A stretch of DNA of 64,000 nucleotides from NCBI RefSeq assembly GCF_032452875.1, contig NC_083885.1, positions 34,265,925 through 34,329,924 on the forward strand, read 5' to 3'. The notes under the pieces are model-generated. The model was given only the letters and a program-made list of their open reading frames with translations, was not told where the DNA came from and ran no database searches. Position 1 is the first letter of the stretch, and each line of letters starts with the position of its first letter. A program made the position numbers and the translations under genes. Origin of the DNA: Bos javanicus (taxonomy: Eukaryota; Chordata; Mammalia; Artiodactyla; Bovidae). Shown in pieces: positions 39,201 through 46,840 of this stretch.

Positions 39201-41947
39201 GCCAAGCCTCACGGGCACCAGCACGCTGCACGTGACCGTGTGCAAGTGCAACGAGCACGGCGAGTTCACCCTGTGCGAGGAGGCGGCCGCCCAGGTGGGC
39301 ATCAGCATCCAGGCGCTCGTTGCCATTTTCCTCTGCATCCTCACCTTCACAGGTCAGTGCCTAGAAGGGTGGCAGGGGACGGCGAGGGGAGGCTGGGGAC
39401 CCGGGCCCAACCCCGAGGCTTGCAGCCCAAAGCGCGGACCCTGTGCCCGTGTCAGGTCCACCTCCCCGGGTGCTGAAGGGTGGGCGTGGATGACAGCGGA
39501 GGAGGGGGCGCGGCTCAAGGCCCTTCCCCAGTTTAAAATACTTGACATAACATTCATTCATTCAACTGACATATTTTGAGCACTAACTGTGTGCCAGGCG
39601 CTGTTCCAGGCACTTATTTATATAAAATCTCTTTTGGAAAAAAGAGGATCCAGTCCCTCTTTTGGAGAGAAATGGAAAGTATAAAATTTCTAGTTTAAAT
39701 TATCACCGGGGTCGGGGGGGGGGGTGGTTCTTTCCTTTTTTAAGATTTCTCCAGCCTTGATCTCTCTCTCCCTGCCACCCCCCTCTTGTTTGGGCCTCAG
39801 AAATTTTAGAGGCATTTTAGACCTAACCTCAGTGCAGGTTCTCCAGGAAGTAGACCCTGGGAAAAGGATTGGGGTACACGTGATTTATTTGAGAAGTGGT
39901 CCCAGGAAGGCCCAGAAGGAAGAGTGGGAGCTTTGACAGGGAAAGGAGGCAGCTGGTGAAGGGCAAGTTGTCACACAAGTTGCCACCTCAGGCCACTGGA
40001 GCTTCTTCTCCCTGGGGACTGGGCGGCAGCACTCAGTCATGTTCACCCACCAACGCCCACCAGCAGATGGCCAGGGTGGTCATCTGCTCCTGCTTTTTAC
40101 GTGGGGCAGGAGCCAGCCATGCAGAGGAGGCCCTTGGGTGGTCAGAGGTCACCCTGCGCACTCCAGTGACAGGGCCGGGGACACAGTGAGGCTCCAGGCC
40201 TTTCCTGCCAGTGGCTCCCCTGAGAGGCCCCCTGGCAGAGCCCCCCGTCTGTGGCCAAGAGTCCAGACTGAGATTCCCCTCTCAATAAAAATCTGTAATA
40301 ATGATGACACTGGCATCCCCACCACACACAGAATTGCACCTAACCTCGCAGCCACTGTATCCGATGTAAACAGCAGAGGCGTCATCACTGGCATTTTACA
40401 GACAAGGAAACAGACTCAGAGGCCCATCCTGGCTTCCTATTAACAGTTTAAGTGACTCCAGGCTAGAAGGACAGAATCTAGGGATGTTCTGGGCCTACTT
40501 CCAGGAGCTCTCTGCCCCACACAGTCCACCCCTCCTAGGGCTGGCAACCCTTATGCAGTCATACCCCTCAGAGCTCTGAGCAGGGCCAACATCACACCAC
40601 TGTCTGATCACGGGACTCTGGGCAAGGAACTCAGCTTCTCTGAGATCAGTCCACTTACGTAAAATGGGATAATAGTACCGGATGAGATGGTTGGATGGCA
40701 TCATCGACTCGATGGACATGGGTCTGGGTGGACTCCAGGAGTTGGTGATGGACAGGGAGGCCTGGTGTGCTGCAGTTCACGGGGTCGCAAAAAGTCGGAC
40801 ACGACTGAGCGACTGAACCGAACTGAGTAAAAGAACATGAAAACGTGCCACCACCATGCCAGCATGTAGCACACAGTAGGTGTGCTCAAGAGTGGCTGCT
40901 GCTGCTGCAACAGGAGCCATGTCCACCAGCACCGTCATGACCCACCATCATCATCATGGCTCAGAATCTTTGCACCCCAAATTCCAACTCCATCTTTTCC
41001 CCTCTTCTGCCCCAACCTCTGGCCTCCTGGCCTTTGCAGATGACAGAGAATCTGTCACAGTGCTAAGAGGTAGGAGGAATTGAGGATGCAGTTAGATGGG
41101 AAGGAGAGTGGCAGGAGAAAATGAACTTGAGAGAACGTCCACTGTGTTCCTCTCCTCCCACCCCTACTGTGGCCAGTAACACCAACAAAGATCATACCCT
41201 GGGGTGGGGGTGGGATGGACATGACTCTGGGCTGGGAGTGAGGGTGCTGAGGGTGGACCCACCATGAGACCAGAGGGAACCAAAGCTTCTATGTTGGCCC
41301 ACGTGCCACCGGGAGCTGGGCTGGCCCAGGGATGCCCAGGGAGGAGAGGAGGGAGCAAGTGGACCTGGGAGGTAGAAGGGAGCGGGGGGAAGCCTCCGCC
41401 CAGCCTGACCAACTCTGGCTCACTGACCGCAGTGATCACCCTCCTCATCATTCTGCGGAGGCGGCTCCGGAAGCAGGCCCGCGCCCATGGCAAGAGCGTG
41501 CCGGAGATCCACGAGCAGCTGGTCACCTACGATGAGGAGGGCGGTGGCGAGATGGACACCACCAGCTACGACGTGTCAGTGCTCAACTCTGCGCGCCACG
41601 GCGGGGCCAAGCCCCCACGCCCAGCGCTGGACGCGCGGCCGTCTCTTTACGCTCAGGTGCAGAAGCCACCCCGGCAAGCGCCCGGGGCGCATGCGCCCGG
41701 GGAGATGGCCGCCATGATCGGGGTGAAGAAGGACGAGGCGGACCACGACGGCGGCGGCCCACCCTATGACACGCTGCACATCTACGGCTACGAGGGCGCC
41801 GAGTCCATTGCCGAGTCCCTCAGCTCCCTGGGCACGGATTCATCGGACTCGGACATTGATTACGACTTTCTCAATGACTGGGGACCGAGGTTCAAGATGC
41901 TGGCCGAGCTGTATGGCTCAGACCCCCAGGAGGAGCTGGTGTATTAG
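17998..41947 (+). CDS. CDH5: VE-cadherin (cadherin-5) coding sequence, join of exons 2-12, 783 aa
   Basis: Join: 17998-18201, 25241-25529, 27370-27486, 28348-28512, 29330-29517, 30779-31029, 34462-34604, 36143-36267, 36625-36733, 39107-39352, 41433-41947 (2352 nt). VE-cadherin is the calcium-dependent homophilic adhesion receptor of endothelial adherens junctions; its tail binds p120-, beta- and plakoglobin-catenins and controls permeability. Seen in the protein: hydrophobic signal peptide at about 1-25, RRQKR processing site 41-45, mature start DWIW 46-49 with the two Trp of type II cadherins, and five EC repeats (about 46-148, 149-256, 257-370, 371-475, 476-592). Calcium motifs include LDRE 106-109, DVNDN 141-145, DVNDN 248-252, ELDRE 431-435 and DENDN 470-474. 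The membrane segment is about 594-620, followed by RRRLRK. Tail tyrosines Y658, Y685 and Y730 are present. The frame is intact throughout. Confidence 0.96.
18255..18500 (+). repeat. GGTGGT/GGTGAT-rich minisatellite
   Basis: Imperfect G-rich trinucleotide and hexanucleotide units, for example 'gtggtggtggtggtggtcgg', starting about 55 bp after the exon 2 donor. Strongly G-rich on the + strand. Confidence 0.85.
18633..19262 (-). mobile_element. BovB (RTE-type LINE) 3' fragment
   Basis: Starts with the repeated 'gttcagttcagtc' end typical of BovB. The minus strand encodes a degraded C-terminal reverse-transcriptase region (KEISPGCSLEG, FGHLMRR) with stops. 5'-truncated and inactive. Confidence 0.92.
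19966..21265 (+). mobile_element. L1 LINE 3' portion (ORF2 end and 3' UTR)
   Basis: Degraded ORF2 C-terminal sequence ('acacttctccaaagaagaca', 'aaatcaaaactacaatgagg') runs into the ruminant L1 3' UTR ('tactgtatagcacaaggaac', 'ctgtacactggaaactcac'). An internal A-run lies near 20293. Frames are broken. Confidence 0.88.
21266..22440 (+). other. Non-repetitive block of intron 2
   Basis: About 1.2 kb between two L1 tails with little recognisable repeat sequence. It contains an AP-1/MARE-like TGAGTCA near 21876 and the ETS/FOX/SOX-like cluster listed next. It could hold an endothelial enhancer; this is inference from position and motifs only. Confidence 0.4.
22125..22215 (+). promoter_or_regulatory. 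Candidate enhancer: ETS, forkhead and SOX-like motifs
   Basis: Within 90 bp: 'aaggaagt' (ETS, near 22142), 'ctgtttatc' (forkhead-like, near 22153), 'tttgtttacag' (forkhead TGTTTAC, near 22183) and 'gacaatggg' (SOX-like, near 22205). These classes drive endothelial enhancers. No binding or conservation data were available. Confidence 0.35.
22448..22754 (+). repeat. L1 3' UTR with poly(A) tail
   Basis: 'ccttactgtatagcaacagg', 'ctgtacacttgaaactaac' and 'cttcaattg' are followed by about 18 A. A second copy of the same 3' end seen at 20.9-21.26 kb. Confidence 0.85.
22770..23075 (+). repeat. Old L1-like 3' end (tentative)
   Basis: 'gtaccatactaatgtaagat' and 'gggaaccctctgtactatc' also occur, diverged, near 54.9-55.1 kb, so this is an interspersed repeat. 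The family is not certain; an old L1 3' end is most likely. Confidence 0.4.
24590..24690 (-). repeat. MIR SINE fragment
   Basis: Reverse MIR 3' part: 'ctagcatttattgacagcc' followed by 'tttacatacattatttgcc'. Confidence 0.5.
25241..25529 (+). CDS. CDH5: CDH5 exon 3: EC1 to start of EC2, residues 69-165
   Basis: The acceptor CTACAG ends at 25240; the donor GTATGT is at 25530. 289 nt, enters in phase 0 and leaves in phase 1. It encodes most of EC1 with the LDRE calcium motif (106-109) and the EC1-EC2 linker DVNDN (141-145), then NWPVF and the EC2 N-terminus with sequon N155-A-S. The HDVNDNWPVFTH stretch is a distinctive classical/type II cadherin signature and matches CDH5 best. Confidence 0.96.
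25530..27369 (+). other. CDH5: CDH5 intron 3
   Basis: Runs from GTATGT to TCTCCCGCAG. Half of it is the CA-rich repeat at 25739-26673; the rest is single-copy sequence with no feature I can name. Confidence 0.85.
25739..26673. repeat. Long CA-rich satellite-like repeat (CACACC units)
   Basis: About 935 bp made almost only of CA dinucleotides broken by ACC and CCCC, giving overlapping units such as 'cacacaccacaccccacaca'. No longer unit is regular. The alternating purine-pyrimidine stretches favour Z-DNA. Open frames on the minus strand (Cys/Val-rich) are artefacts of the repeat. Confidence 0.97.
27370..27486 (+). CDS. CDH5: CDH5 exon 4: EC2, residues 165-204
   Basis: The acceptor TCCCGCAG ends at 27369. 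117 nt, phase 1 to 1. It encodes the EC2 strand with the DADDP calcium motif (175-179) and VVYQLTKGKENF. The donor reads G|GTCTGT, weaker than the other sites of the gene; reading on gives a stop after a few codons, so splicing here is required. The human exon ends at the equivalent Ser-Gly codon as recalled. Confidence 0.93.
27487..28347 (+). other. CDH5: CDH5 intron 4
   Basis: 861 bp, ends TTTTGCAG. Contains a sense MIR fragment at about 27740-27870 ('ctgctgctcaccgcttcta', 'aatcaaccaacctctgag'). Otherwise single-copy. Confidence 0.85.
27740..27870 (+). repeat. MIR SINE fragment
   Basis: Sense MIR core: 'cagatctggtttccaaccc' followed by 'ttgggcaaatcaaccaacct' in intron 4. Confidence 0.6.
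28348..28512 (+). CDS. CDH5: CDH5 exon 5: EC2 end, residues 204-259
   Basis: The acceptor TTTTGCAG ends at 28347; the donor GTGAGC is at 28513. 165 nt, phase 1 to 1. It encodes LDRE (213-216), the VVVEAEDAQG strand and the EC2-EC3 linker DVNDN (248-252) followed by FPIFTQ. Residue 259 is split across the junction with exon 6 (A + AC). Confidence 0.95.
28513..29329 (+). other. CDH5: CDH5 intron 5
   Basis: 817 bp from GTGAGC to GCATCAG. A short L2/MIR-like end ('agtgcctgacacacaggggg', 'tgcttaataactac') lies near 29090-29125. A second AG lies 4 bp downstream ('acag' at 29330-29333); it would break the frame, so 29329 is the real boundary. Confidence 0.8.
29330..29517 (+). CDS. CDH5: CDH5 exon 6: EC3 first half, residues 259-321
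   Basis: 188 nt, phase 1 to 0; donor GTTGGC at 29518. It encodes NRYTFSVPED at the EC3 N-terminus, then the DPDEPQN calcium-binding loop and GIIKPIK. The acceptor choice at 29329/29330 keeps the length equal to human and restores the YTF..VPED strand. The donor is weak after +2 (GTTGGC), but continuing would lose the cadherin sequence at once. Confidence 0.93.
29518..30778 (+). other. CDH5: CDH5 intron 6
   Basis: 1261 bp ending TCCCACAG. No repeat or gene is recognised with confidence; appears single-copy. Confidence 0.8.
30779..31029 (+). CDS. CDH5: CDH5 exon 7: EC3 end and EC4 start, residues 322-405
   Basis: 251 nt, phase 0 to 2; donor GTAAGG at 31030. It encodes LDYE (the LDRE equivalent, 323-326), the EATDPTIDL strand, sequon N361-V-T and the EC3-EC4 linker DVDEPP (364-369), then EC4 FQLQENQKKPL. 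One residue is inserted relative to human near R345-V358 (LGSTSPKNIA), as recalled. Confidence 0.95.
31639..31841 (+). mobile_element. Bov-tA SINE
   Basis: 'agcttccctagtttctcag' head, 'gttcaatccctgggttggg' B-box-like region and 'ccactccagtattcttgcc' body. 3' end 'tgaattagcaactaaacaac'. Confidence 0.9.
31980..34170 (-). repeat. Old L1 remnant (AT-rich), tentative
   Basis: T-rich text such as 'ttctgtcctccactccacg' and 'gtcaggttggtcaatcctgc' resembles reverse-complement L1 ORF2 of an old subfamily. No intact frame. Interrupted by the CHR SINE at 32.79-33.11 kb. Confidence 0.5.
32793..33107 (-). mobile_element. CHR-type SINE
   Basis: Reverse orientation: 'tttatttattcatttggctg' tail side at left, 'gcatgtgggatcttcccaga' in the middle and the tRNA-like 'tctttaccactgagccatc' at right. 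Same family as 15658-15997. Confidence 0.88.
34462..34604 (+). CDS. CDH5: CDH5 exon 8: EC4, residues 405-453
   Basis: The acceptor GGACAG ends at 34461; the donor GTGAGT is at 34605. 143 nt, phase 2 to 1. It encodes YSIRRTSDKGQFF, ELDRE (431-435) and the highly conserved YPWYNLTVEAKE with sequon N441-L-T. Near identity to human CDH5 in this exon helps fix the gene identity. Confidence 0.96.
34605..36142 (+). other. CDH5: CDH5 intron 8
   Basis: 1538 bp ending CTCCTGCAG. The middle (35.43-35.95 kb) is AT-rich and looks like a degraded interspersed repeat that I cannot assign to a family; the rest is single-copy. Confidence 0.75.
36143..36267 (+). CDS. CDH5: CDH5 exon 9: EC4 end and EC5 start, residues 453-494
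   Basis: 125 nt, phase 1 to 0; donor GTGAGT at 36268. It encodes TPTGKESIVQVHIEV, the EC4-EC5 linker DENDN (470-474) and APEFAKPYEPKVCEN with C487, which pairs with the Cys group at the end of EC5 in the family. Confidence 0.96.
36268..36624 (+). other. CDH5: CDH5 intron 9
   Basis: 357 bp from GTGAGT to CCCTCCAG. Contains a reverse MIR-like scrap near 36395-36445 ('gatggtgaaactgaggctc'). Confidence 0.85.
36625..36733 (+). CDS. CDH5: CDH5 exon 10: EC5, residues 495-531
   Basis: 109 nt, phase 0 to 1; donor GTGCGC at 36734. It encodes LVVQISATDKDITPRDVKF and sequon N523-F-T, then DNHD. One residue longer than recalled human sequence at EDSN (520-523). Confidence 0.94.
36734..39106 (+). other. 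CDH5: CDH5 intron 10
   Basis: 2373 bp ending GTTTCTAG. Mostly single-copy, with one BOV-A2 SINE about 400 bp before exon 11. Confidence 0.85.
38451..38709 (+). mobile_element. BOV-A2 SINE (dimer)
   Basis: Two BovA units in tandem, each with 'cccactccagt', 'tcttgcctgg' and 'cacgactga/cacaactga', the second ending in 'gcgacttagcagcagcagca'. Flanked by a near-perfect AAGAGA(T/C)TTTTT target duplication. Confidence 0.93.
39107..39352 (+). CDS. CDH5: CDH5 exon 11: EC5 end and transmembrane segment, residues 531-613
   Basis: The acceptor TTTCTAG ends at 39106; the donor GTCAGT is at 39353. 246 nt, phase 1 to 1. It encodes YFDRE (542-546, LDRE equivalent), the SDNGRPSLTGTSTL strand, the juxtamembrane Cys cluster C576, C578, C587 and most of the membrane helix VGISIQALVAIFLCILTFT (594-612). 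Confidence 0.95.
40355..40430 (-). repeat. MIR SINE fragment
   Basis: Reverse MIR core: 'ggcattttacagacaaggaa' followed by 'acagactcagagg'. Confidence 0.55.
40600..40895 (+). repeat. MIR SINE split by a BovB insertion
   Basis: Sense MIR: 'ctgggcaaggaactcagctt' and 'aaatgggataatagtacc' to 40680. It resumes after 40827 with 'tagcacacagtaggtgtgct'. The gap is filled by BovB sequence. Confidence 0.65.
40681..40827 (+). mobile_element. BovB 3' end
   Basis: 'ggatggcatcatcgactcga', 'gttggtgatggacagggagg' and 'gacacgactgagcgactgaa' are the BovB/BOV-A2 shared 3' end. About 147 bp. Confidence 0.88.
41433..41947 (+). CDS. CDH5: CDH5 exon 12 coding part: membrane exit and cytoplasmic tail, residues 613-783, stop TAG
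   Basis: The acceptor GACCGCAG ends at 41432. 515 nt coding, phase 1 in, TAG at 41945-41947. It encodes ITLLIIL and the stop-transfer RRRLRKQ, then the p120-catenin-binding juxtamembrane region with DEE (646-648, an endocytic signal in human) and Y658, the SLYAQ site with Y685, and the beta-catenin-binding tail with Y730/Y732 and SSLGTDSSDSD, ending EELVY. One residue is lost near 699-701 (GAHAPGEM) relative to recalled human, so human Y731 is Y730 here. The PAK-site context S665 reads SARH. The exon is very GC/CpG-rich. Confidence 0.97.
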
Positions 41948-43460
41948 GGGTCACAGGCCTCTGGGCCTGGGACCCAGACCACTTGCAGCTCAGGCTAGTC
42001 GGACACGAGGCATTGAGGCCTCCAGTTGTAACACTCCTGTCCCAGCCTAACAGCCCTTCCTTGCAGGTCACAGAGACTTCACCACCTTGGTTGGCAAAAT
42101 CCAAGTTCCTGAAACGTCCCAGAACATATTTCAGCTATGGGTACTCCCCAAATGCTGGAAAATCAAGGCTGGTATGCTGTCTGGGTTAAGACATCCATAT
42201 AACCCTGTCATCTGGAATCACGGGTCCAACTCAAAGATTCTCTCTGGCTCTTCAAAGTGGCTTATGCTCAGTTGCCGCAGGGGTTGGGGTGGGGGTCTTC
42301 CCTTGAGGTCCCTGAACCCCCTGGGGAGGCTGGGGAGCCCTGGTGCCTGTCAGCCTGGAGGCAAAAGGCTGGACAGCATGACCATGGGCCAAGACTCTCT
42401 GTAGCCCTGTCCTACCAGAAACTGGGACCACCCATCATGCTTGTCCCACCTCAGCTTCCTCACACGCTCCCAAGTACCCCCGCATTCCTCAGCCTCTCCC
42501 CAGGCCTGTCAAGAGAGAGAGGAAGGGCCCCTTGACATTTCCCAGCCTTGGGTCCCAAGGTGACCTCACTGGCCCGCTGTGCCTGTAACTATGCTGTACT
42601 GTGTATTGAAAATCCAGCCAAGGTCAGGGAAGTGGCTTGTTGAACTCTGAAGCAACTGTGAATTCTCCCTGGAGGAGCAGTGGAGACCACGTGTGACACC
42701 AGATCATAGGGTGAGGGCCACCTTCACACCCACTCCCTCCGGAAGGGGCTGGGGGTCACTGTGACCCCAATTGGAGACTCATGACACCCCTCCAGTTTTG
42801 CCTGGGAAGCAGGGTAGGTGTTCCCAGAATGAAAGACCTCTCCCCATATCTCCTGGTGACTCGTTCATGCTCTTTTTTTCTTTCTTTCCATCTACTCTTG
42901 ATCTCTTGGCATAGTGGCACTTAGGATGTGACCCATGACTACACAACAGAGCCGTGTCATTTGTCTTCACACCTCATTGCTGCCACATCTCAGGGAACCC
43001 CAGCAGGGCCCCCTCCCTGCACAAGGCAAGGCCCCTGCTCAAGTCCTGTGGTCGCCTGTGTCTCTTCCACTTTCAGCCACATATGGAACTTTCCACTGCA
43101 CCACATCTTGGGGAAGGGGCATCACTCAACAGGAGAGGGGAGAGGAGAAAGGAGGCAAATTCTCCAATTCACCCTCTGTCATGGACCAAGGCTCCTGCTG
43201 TGGGCAAGGCCCCTCAATTCAGGGGACTGTAGATAATACTGACTTTTAATCTTTAACTAATATCTAGGTTTTTTATATTTTTTATACTAATAATACTTAA
43301 CACATTTCTAGCTCTCATAGACATATAGAATAAGGGTATTTGCATAATTAGCAGGTTTCTATTTAGGTTAACAATTTTATTTCAGGTTTTTTAGTTGGAT
43401 CAAGAAATTCCTGTAACCATCTGTTTCCTATCATTGTAGTAACTGCTCTACTAATAATGA

Positions 43461-43482
43461 CTATATATATATATATATATAG
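43461..43482. repeat. CDH5: (TA)n microsatellite in 3' UTR
   Basis: About ten TA units, 45 bp upstream of the poly(A) signal. Self-complementary, so it can form a short hairpin in the mRNA. Confidence 0.9.
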
Positions 43483-43525
43483 GCTACACTGGTGCATGGA
43501 ACATACTGTATTTTTTTAAGAATTA

Positions 43526-43531
43526 AATAAA
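43526..43531 (+). terminator. CDH5: CDH5 polyadenylation signal AATAAA
   Basis: Canonical AATAAA within 'aattaaataaagaaaaatc'. Cleavage is expected 10-30 nt downstream; a T-rich 'cgtctctttctag' element follows at 43549. Confidence 0.85.
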
Positions 43532-43551
43532 GAAAAATCTTGAAATACGTC

Positions 43552-44195
43552 TCTTTCTAGAGCTAAGTGAGCTCATGAGAAATAGAAGCACATACATGCC
43601 ACCACCAGCACCGCCACCACCATCAGAGGAACCCAGAGTGCAAGATGACACTTGCAGGCAGGATTTCAGACACATACTGTAGGAAAGTGATTGCAGCAGA
43701 GAATGACAAGGGACACCTCATCCATCCTGGTCTCCTCCCAGAGGTCCATGCCTTCCCTCAGCCTGCACATGCCCCCCAACCCCCCCTGACTCTACACAAC
43801 AGGCAGGGCCTCTAGCAGCTGAGCTGCCACACCTTTTGCAAGTGGCAAATGGACCAGGTAGGTGAGATAAATCAGCAGTGAGGGAGGAAATCAATCTCTA
43901 ATTAGCTGGCTGACAACAGTGACTGAGCAGCTGGCACTTCACTCGGGTGTGTGAACCCCAACATGGAGGTCCTGCCTGGAAATCAAAAATGAGAATAGGA
44001 AGCAATCAAAAATGAGAGTAGGAGGCCTCCCTGACAGACTTAGGACTTGAATTGGGGAGGTGAGAGATGAAACTCACTTCAGCAAGGCCCCTGGCTCCTT
44101 TACCCCTGCCAGCAGGGTTTCCTGGGCAGTGTCTCTCTCAGGGATGGCATTTTGCAAACTGTGCTCTGAATAAACACTACTTCTTGGAGCTCTCA
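43552..44195. other. Downstream flank of CDH5, mostly non-repetitive
   Basis: About 640 bp before the L1. At 43835-43945 it contains a block with CAGCTG E-boxes, an AGATAA GATA-like site and TCTAATTAG. No coding signal. Confidence 0.45.
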
Positions 44196-44199
44196 GGGG

Positions 44200-46840
44200 T
44201 CAATATGTCCTAATTCCAATTTTGCTCTAATTTCCCTTGTGATTTCTTGATCCATCGGTTATTTGAAATGTATTGTTTAATTTCCAAATATTAGGGAATT
44301 TCCCAATTTCCTTCCGTTATTGATTTCTAATTTCATTCCACTGTGGTCAGAGAATTTTTATGATTTAAATCCTTGTAAAGTTTATGATTTAAACTAGTAA
44401 ATTTATAGTAGTTTTATACCCTAACATATAGTTTATCCTGGAGAATGTTCCACGTGCACTGGAGAGGAGTATGTATTCTACTGTTGTGATGGAGTGTTCC
44501 ATAGTGGTATGTTAGGGTTGTTCAAGTCTTTTGTTTCCACACTGATCTTCTTTCTCGCTAGTATATAAATTTTATTGAAAGTTTAGTGCTAAAATCTCCA
44601 ACTAGCACTGCTGAATTGTATACATCTCCCTTCGATTCTGTCAGTTTTTGCTGCATGCATTTTGGGTCTCTGTTGTTAGAGGCATATAGGCTTACAATTG
44701 TTATGTCTTCTTCTTGATGGACTGACCCTTTTAGCATTATAAAATGTACCTCTTTGTATGTAGTCATGATTTTTAAGTCTGATTTGTCTGATATTAGTAG
44801 AGTCACTCCAGCTGTCTTTTGGTTACTGTTTACATGGTATATCTTTCCTACCCTTTCCTTTTCAACCTACTTGTGTCTTTTAATATAAAGTATCTTCTGT
44901 AAATAAAATATAGTTGGATCGTGGCAGATTATCCATCCTACCAGTCTCTGAAATGTTGTCTTTTACTATAAAGCGTGTCTTCCGTGAACAAAACATAGTT
45001 GGATCATGGCAGTTTATCCATCCCTACCAGTCTCTGCTATTGAAGTATTTAATCCTTTTACATGTAATGTGATTACTAGTAAGGCAGGATTTACGTCTGT
45101 CATTTTCCTGTTTGTTTTCTATGTCTTGTCTTTTTTGTTCCTCTGTTTAAGTTAATCAGATATCTTTTAGTGTACTATTTTAATTCTCCTGCAATTTCTT
45201 TTACTGTATTGTTATTTTCTTAGTGGTTCTCCTAATGATTATACTTAAAATCTTAACTCTTAGAACAATCCAGGTAAAATTTGTCCCAACTCAATTGAAG
45301 TTGTGTACAAAGCCTTGCCCCTAATACCTCCACTTCCTCCCGCCTCCTCTGTGGTGTCACTGTTTGCGTGTATCACAGTGCTATAGCTTGTATGCCCAAC
45401 CACACAGATGTGTGTTTATTGCTTTATGCAGTTGTCTCTCAAATCGTATAGGAGGGGAAAAGAGAATTTCAAGCTACATATATACTGTCTTTTGTATCTA
45501 CCTATATAGTTACTTTTATCACTGATCTTTATTTCTTCATGTGAATTCAAGTTACTGTCTACCATCTATCACTTCAGCCTGAATGATCCCTTTAGTATTT
45601 TCTGTAGGGAGAGTCTTCTAGTGTGGAATCTCTCCATTTCATCTGGGAAGACTTGATTTCACGTTTATTTTTTTGTAGGGTAGTTTTGCTAGCTACAGAA
45701 TTAATAGTTGATATACCTTTTCTTTCAGCCCTTTGAATTTCATCCCACAGCCTTCTGACCGCCCTGGCTTCTGATGAGAAGTTGACTGTTAATCTTATTG
45801 AGGAAAATTTTATGTGATAAATTATTTCTCTCTTGCTGCTATCAATAGTCCCTGACTCTGTGATTTTCAACAGTCTCATTATGATGTGCCTAGGATAGGT
45901 TCTAGAGTTGATCTTACTTGGAATCCACTGAACTTCTTGAATGTATATATTAATATTTTTATAAAATTTGAGAAGTTTGGGGCCATGATTTTTTCAAATA
46001 TTCTATCGCACTCTCTCCTGTCCTCTGTGTGTGTTAGTCGCTCAGTTGTATCCGACTCTTTGAGACCCCGTGGATTGGAGCCCACCAGACTCCTCTGTCC
46101 ATGGAATTCTCCAGGCAAGAATACTGGAGTGGGTTGCCAATTCCTTCTCTAGCGGATTTCCCGACCCAGGTATCGAACCCAGGTCTCCTGCATTGCAGGT
46201 GGATTCTTTACCATCTGAGCTATTAGAGAAGCCCTCCCCTCCTCTGGGACTCCCATTATGCATTTGTTAATATACTGCTAATTTCCTATGGACATCTAGA
46301 TTTCTATTCATTTCTTTCTTCTTTCTGTTCCTCAGACTAGATTATCTCATTTTACCTATCTTCAAGTTGGCTGACCCTTTCTTCAGCCAACTCACATTTG
46401 CTCTTGAGCTCGTCAAGTGAATTTTTATTTCACTTACTGTACTTTCAACTCCAGAATTTCTATTTGGTTCTTTTTAAAGCCTCTTTATTGACATCCCCTA
46501 TTTGATGACACATCGGTCTCATACTTCTCTTTCATTCTTTAGACATGGTTTCATTTAGTTCTTTGGACATATTTTAAATAACTGGCTTAAAGTATTTGTC
46601 TAATAAGACCAACATTTGGGTTTCTTTAGGGATAGTTTCTGTTGATTGCTTGTTTTCCTGTCAATGGGCCATTTTTCTTATTTCTTGGCATGCGTCATAA
46701 TTTTTGTAGAAAATTAGTATTTAAATAATACAATATGGCAACTGTGGAAACCAGAGTTTGTTGTTGCTAGGTTTTCTTGGTGCTACAGCTTGTATTGACT
46801 TTCGTTTGTTGTGTGTAGCTACTGAAGTCTCTCTTTGACT
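44200..46840 (-). mobile_element. L1 LINE remnant (ORF2 5' half), interrupted by Bov-tA
   Basis: The minus strand encodes degraded ORF2 endonuclease text near 44558-44806 (KEVHFIMLKG, ITIVSLYASN, VLVGDFST). The same T-rich L1 sequence continues to about 46.8 kb. Stops are many. Broken by the SINE at 46028-46236. Confidence 0.8.
46028..46236 (-). mobile_element. Bov-tA SINE
   Basis: Reverse orientation: 'gtgtgttagtcgctcagttg' at left and tRNA-like 'tctttaccatctgagctatt' with 'agagaagccc' at right. Confidence 0.92.

Larger units (their letters stand above)
39353..41432 (+). other. CDH5: CDH5 intron 11
   Basis: 2080 bp ending TGACCGCAG. Holds a G-run at 39711-39724, a MIR pair and a BovB 3' end inserted into one MIR (40681-40827). 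A sense frame upstream of exon 12 is open from 41264 but lies in intron. Confidence 0.8.
6026..43551 (+). other. CDH5: CDH5 gene, whole transcription unit (12 exons)
   Basis: Transcription unit of vascular endothelial cadherin. It has one non-coding exon, eleven coding exons and a 3' UTR ending at AATAAA. I joined exons by GT/AG boundaries and reading phase; each splice restores cadherin sequence colinear with human CDH5 as I recall it. Exon-end phases from exon 2 to exon 11 are 0,1,1,1,0,2,1,0,1,1. The 5' end is approximate because no transcript is available and exon 1 is placed by resemblance to the recalled human 5' UTR. The 3' end is set about 20 nt past the poly(A) signal. Introns 1 (about 11.9 kb) and 2 (about 7.0 kb) are the largest. 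Confidence 0.93.
41948..43551 (+). other. CDH5: CDH5 3' UTR
   Basis: About 1.6 kb continuous with exon 12. The first kilobase is GC-rich; the last 300 bp is AT-rich with a (TA)n tract at 43461-43480 and ends at the poly(A) signal. No interspersed repeat is obvious. Length is close to the human 3' UTR as recalled. Confidence 0.85.

Noticed and set aside
41264..41432. In-frame extension upstream of exon 12
   Set aside because: Intronic: a good acceptor ends at 41432, and joining exon 11 there completes the membrane helix.
44558..44806. 82-codon frame on the minus strand with endonuclease-like text
   Set aside because: Fragment of L1 ORF2, inactive.
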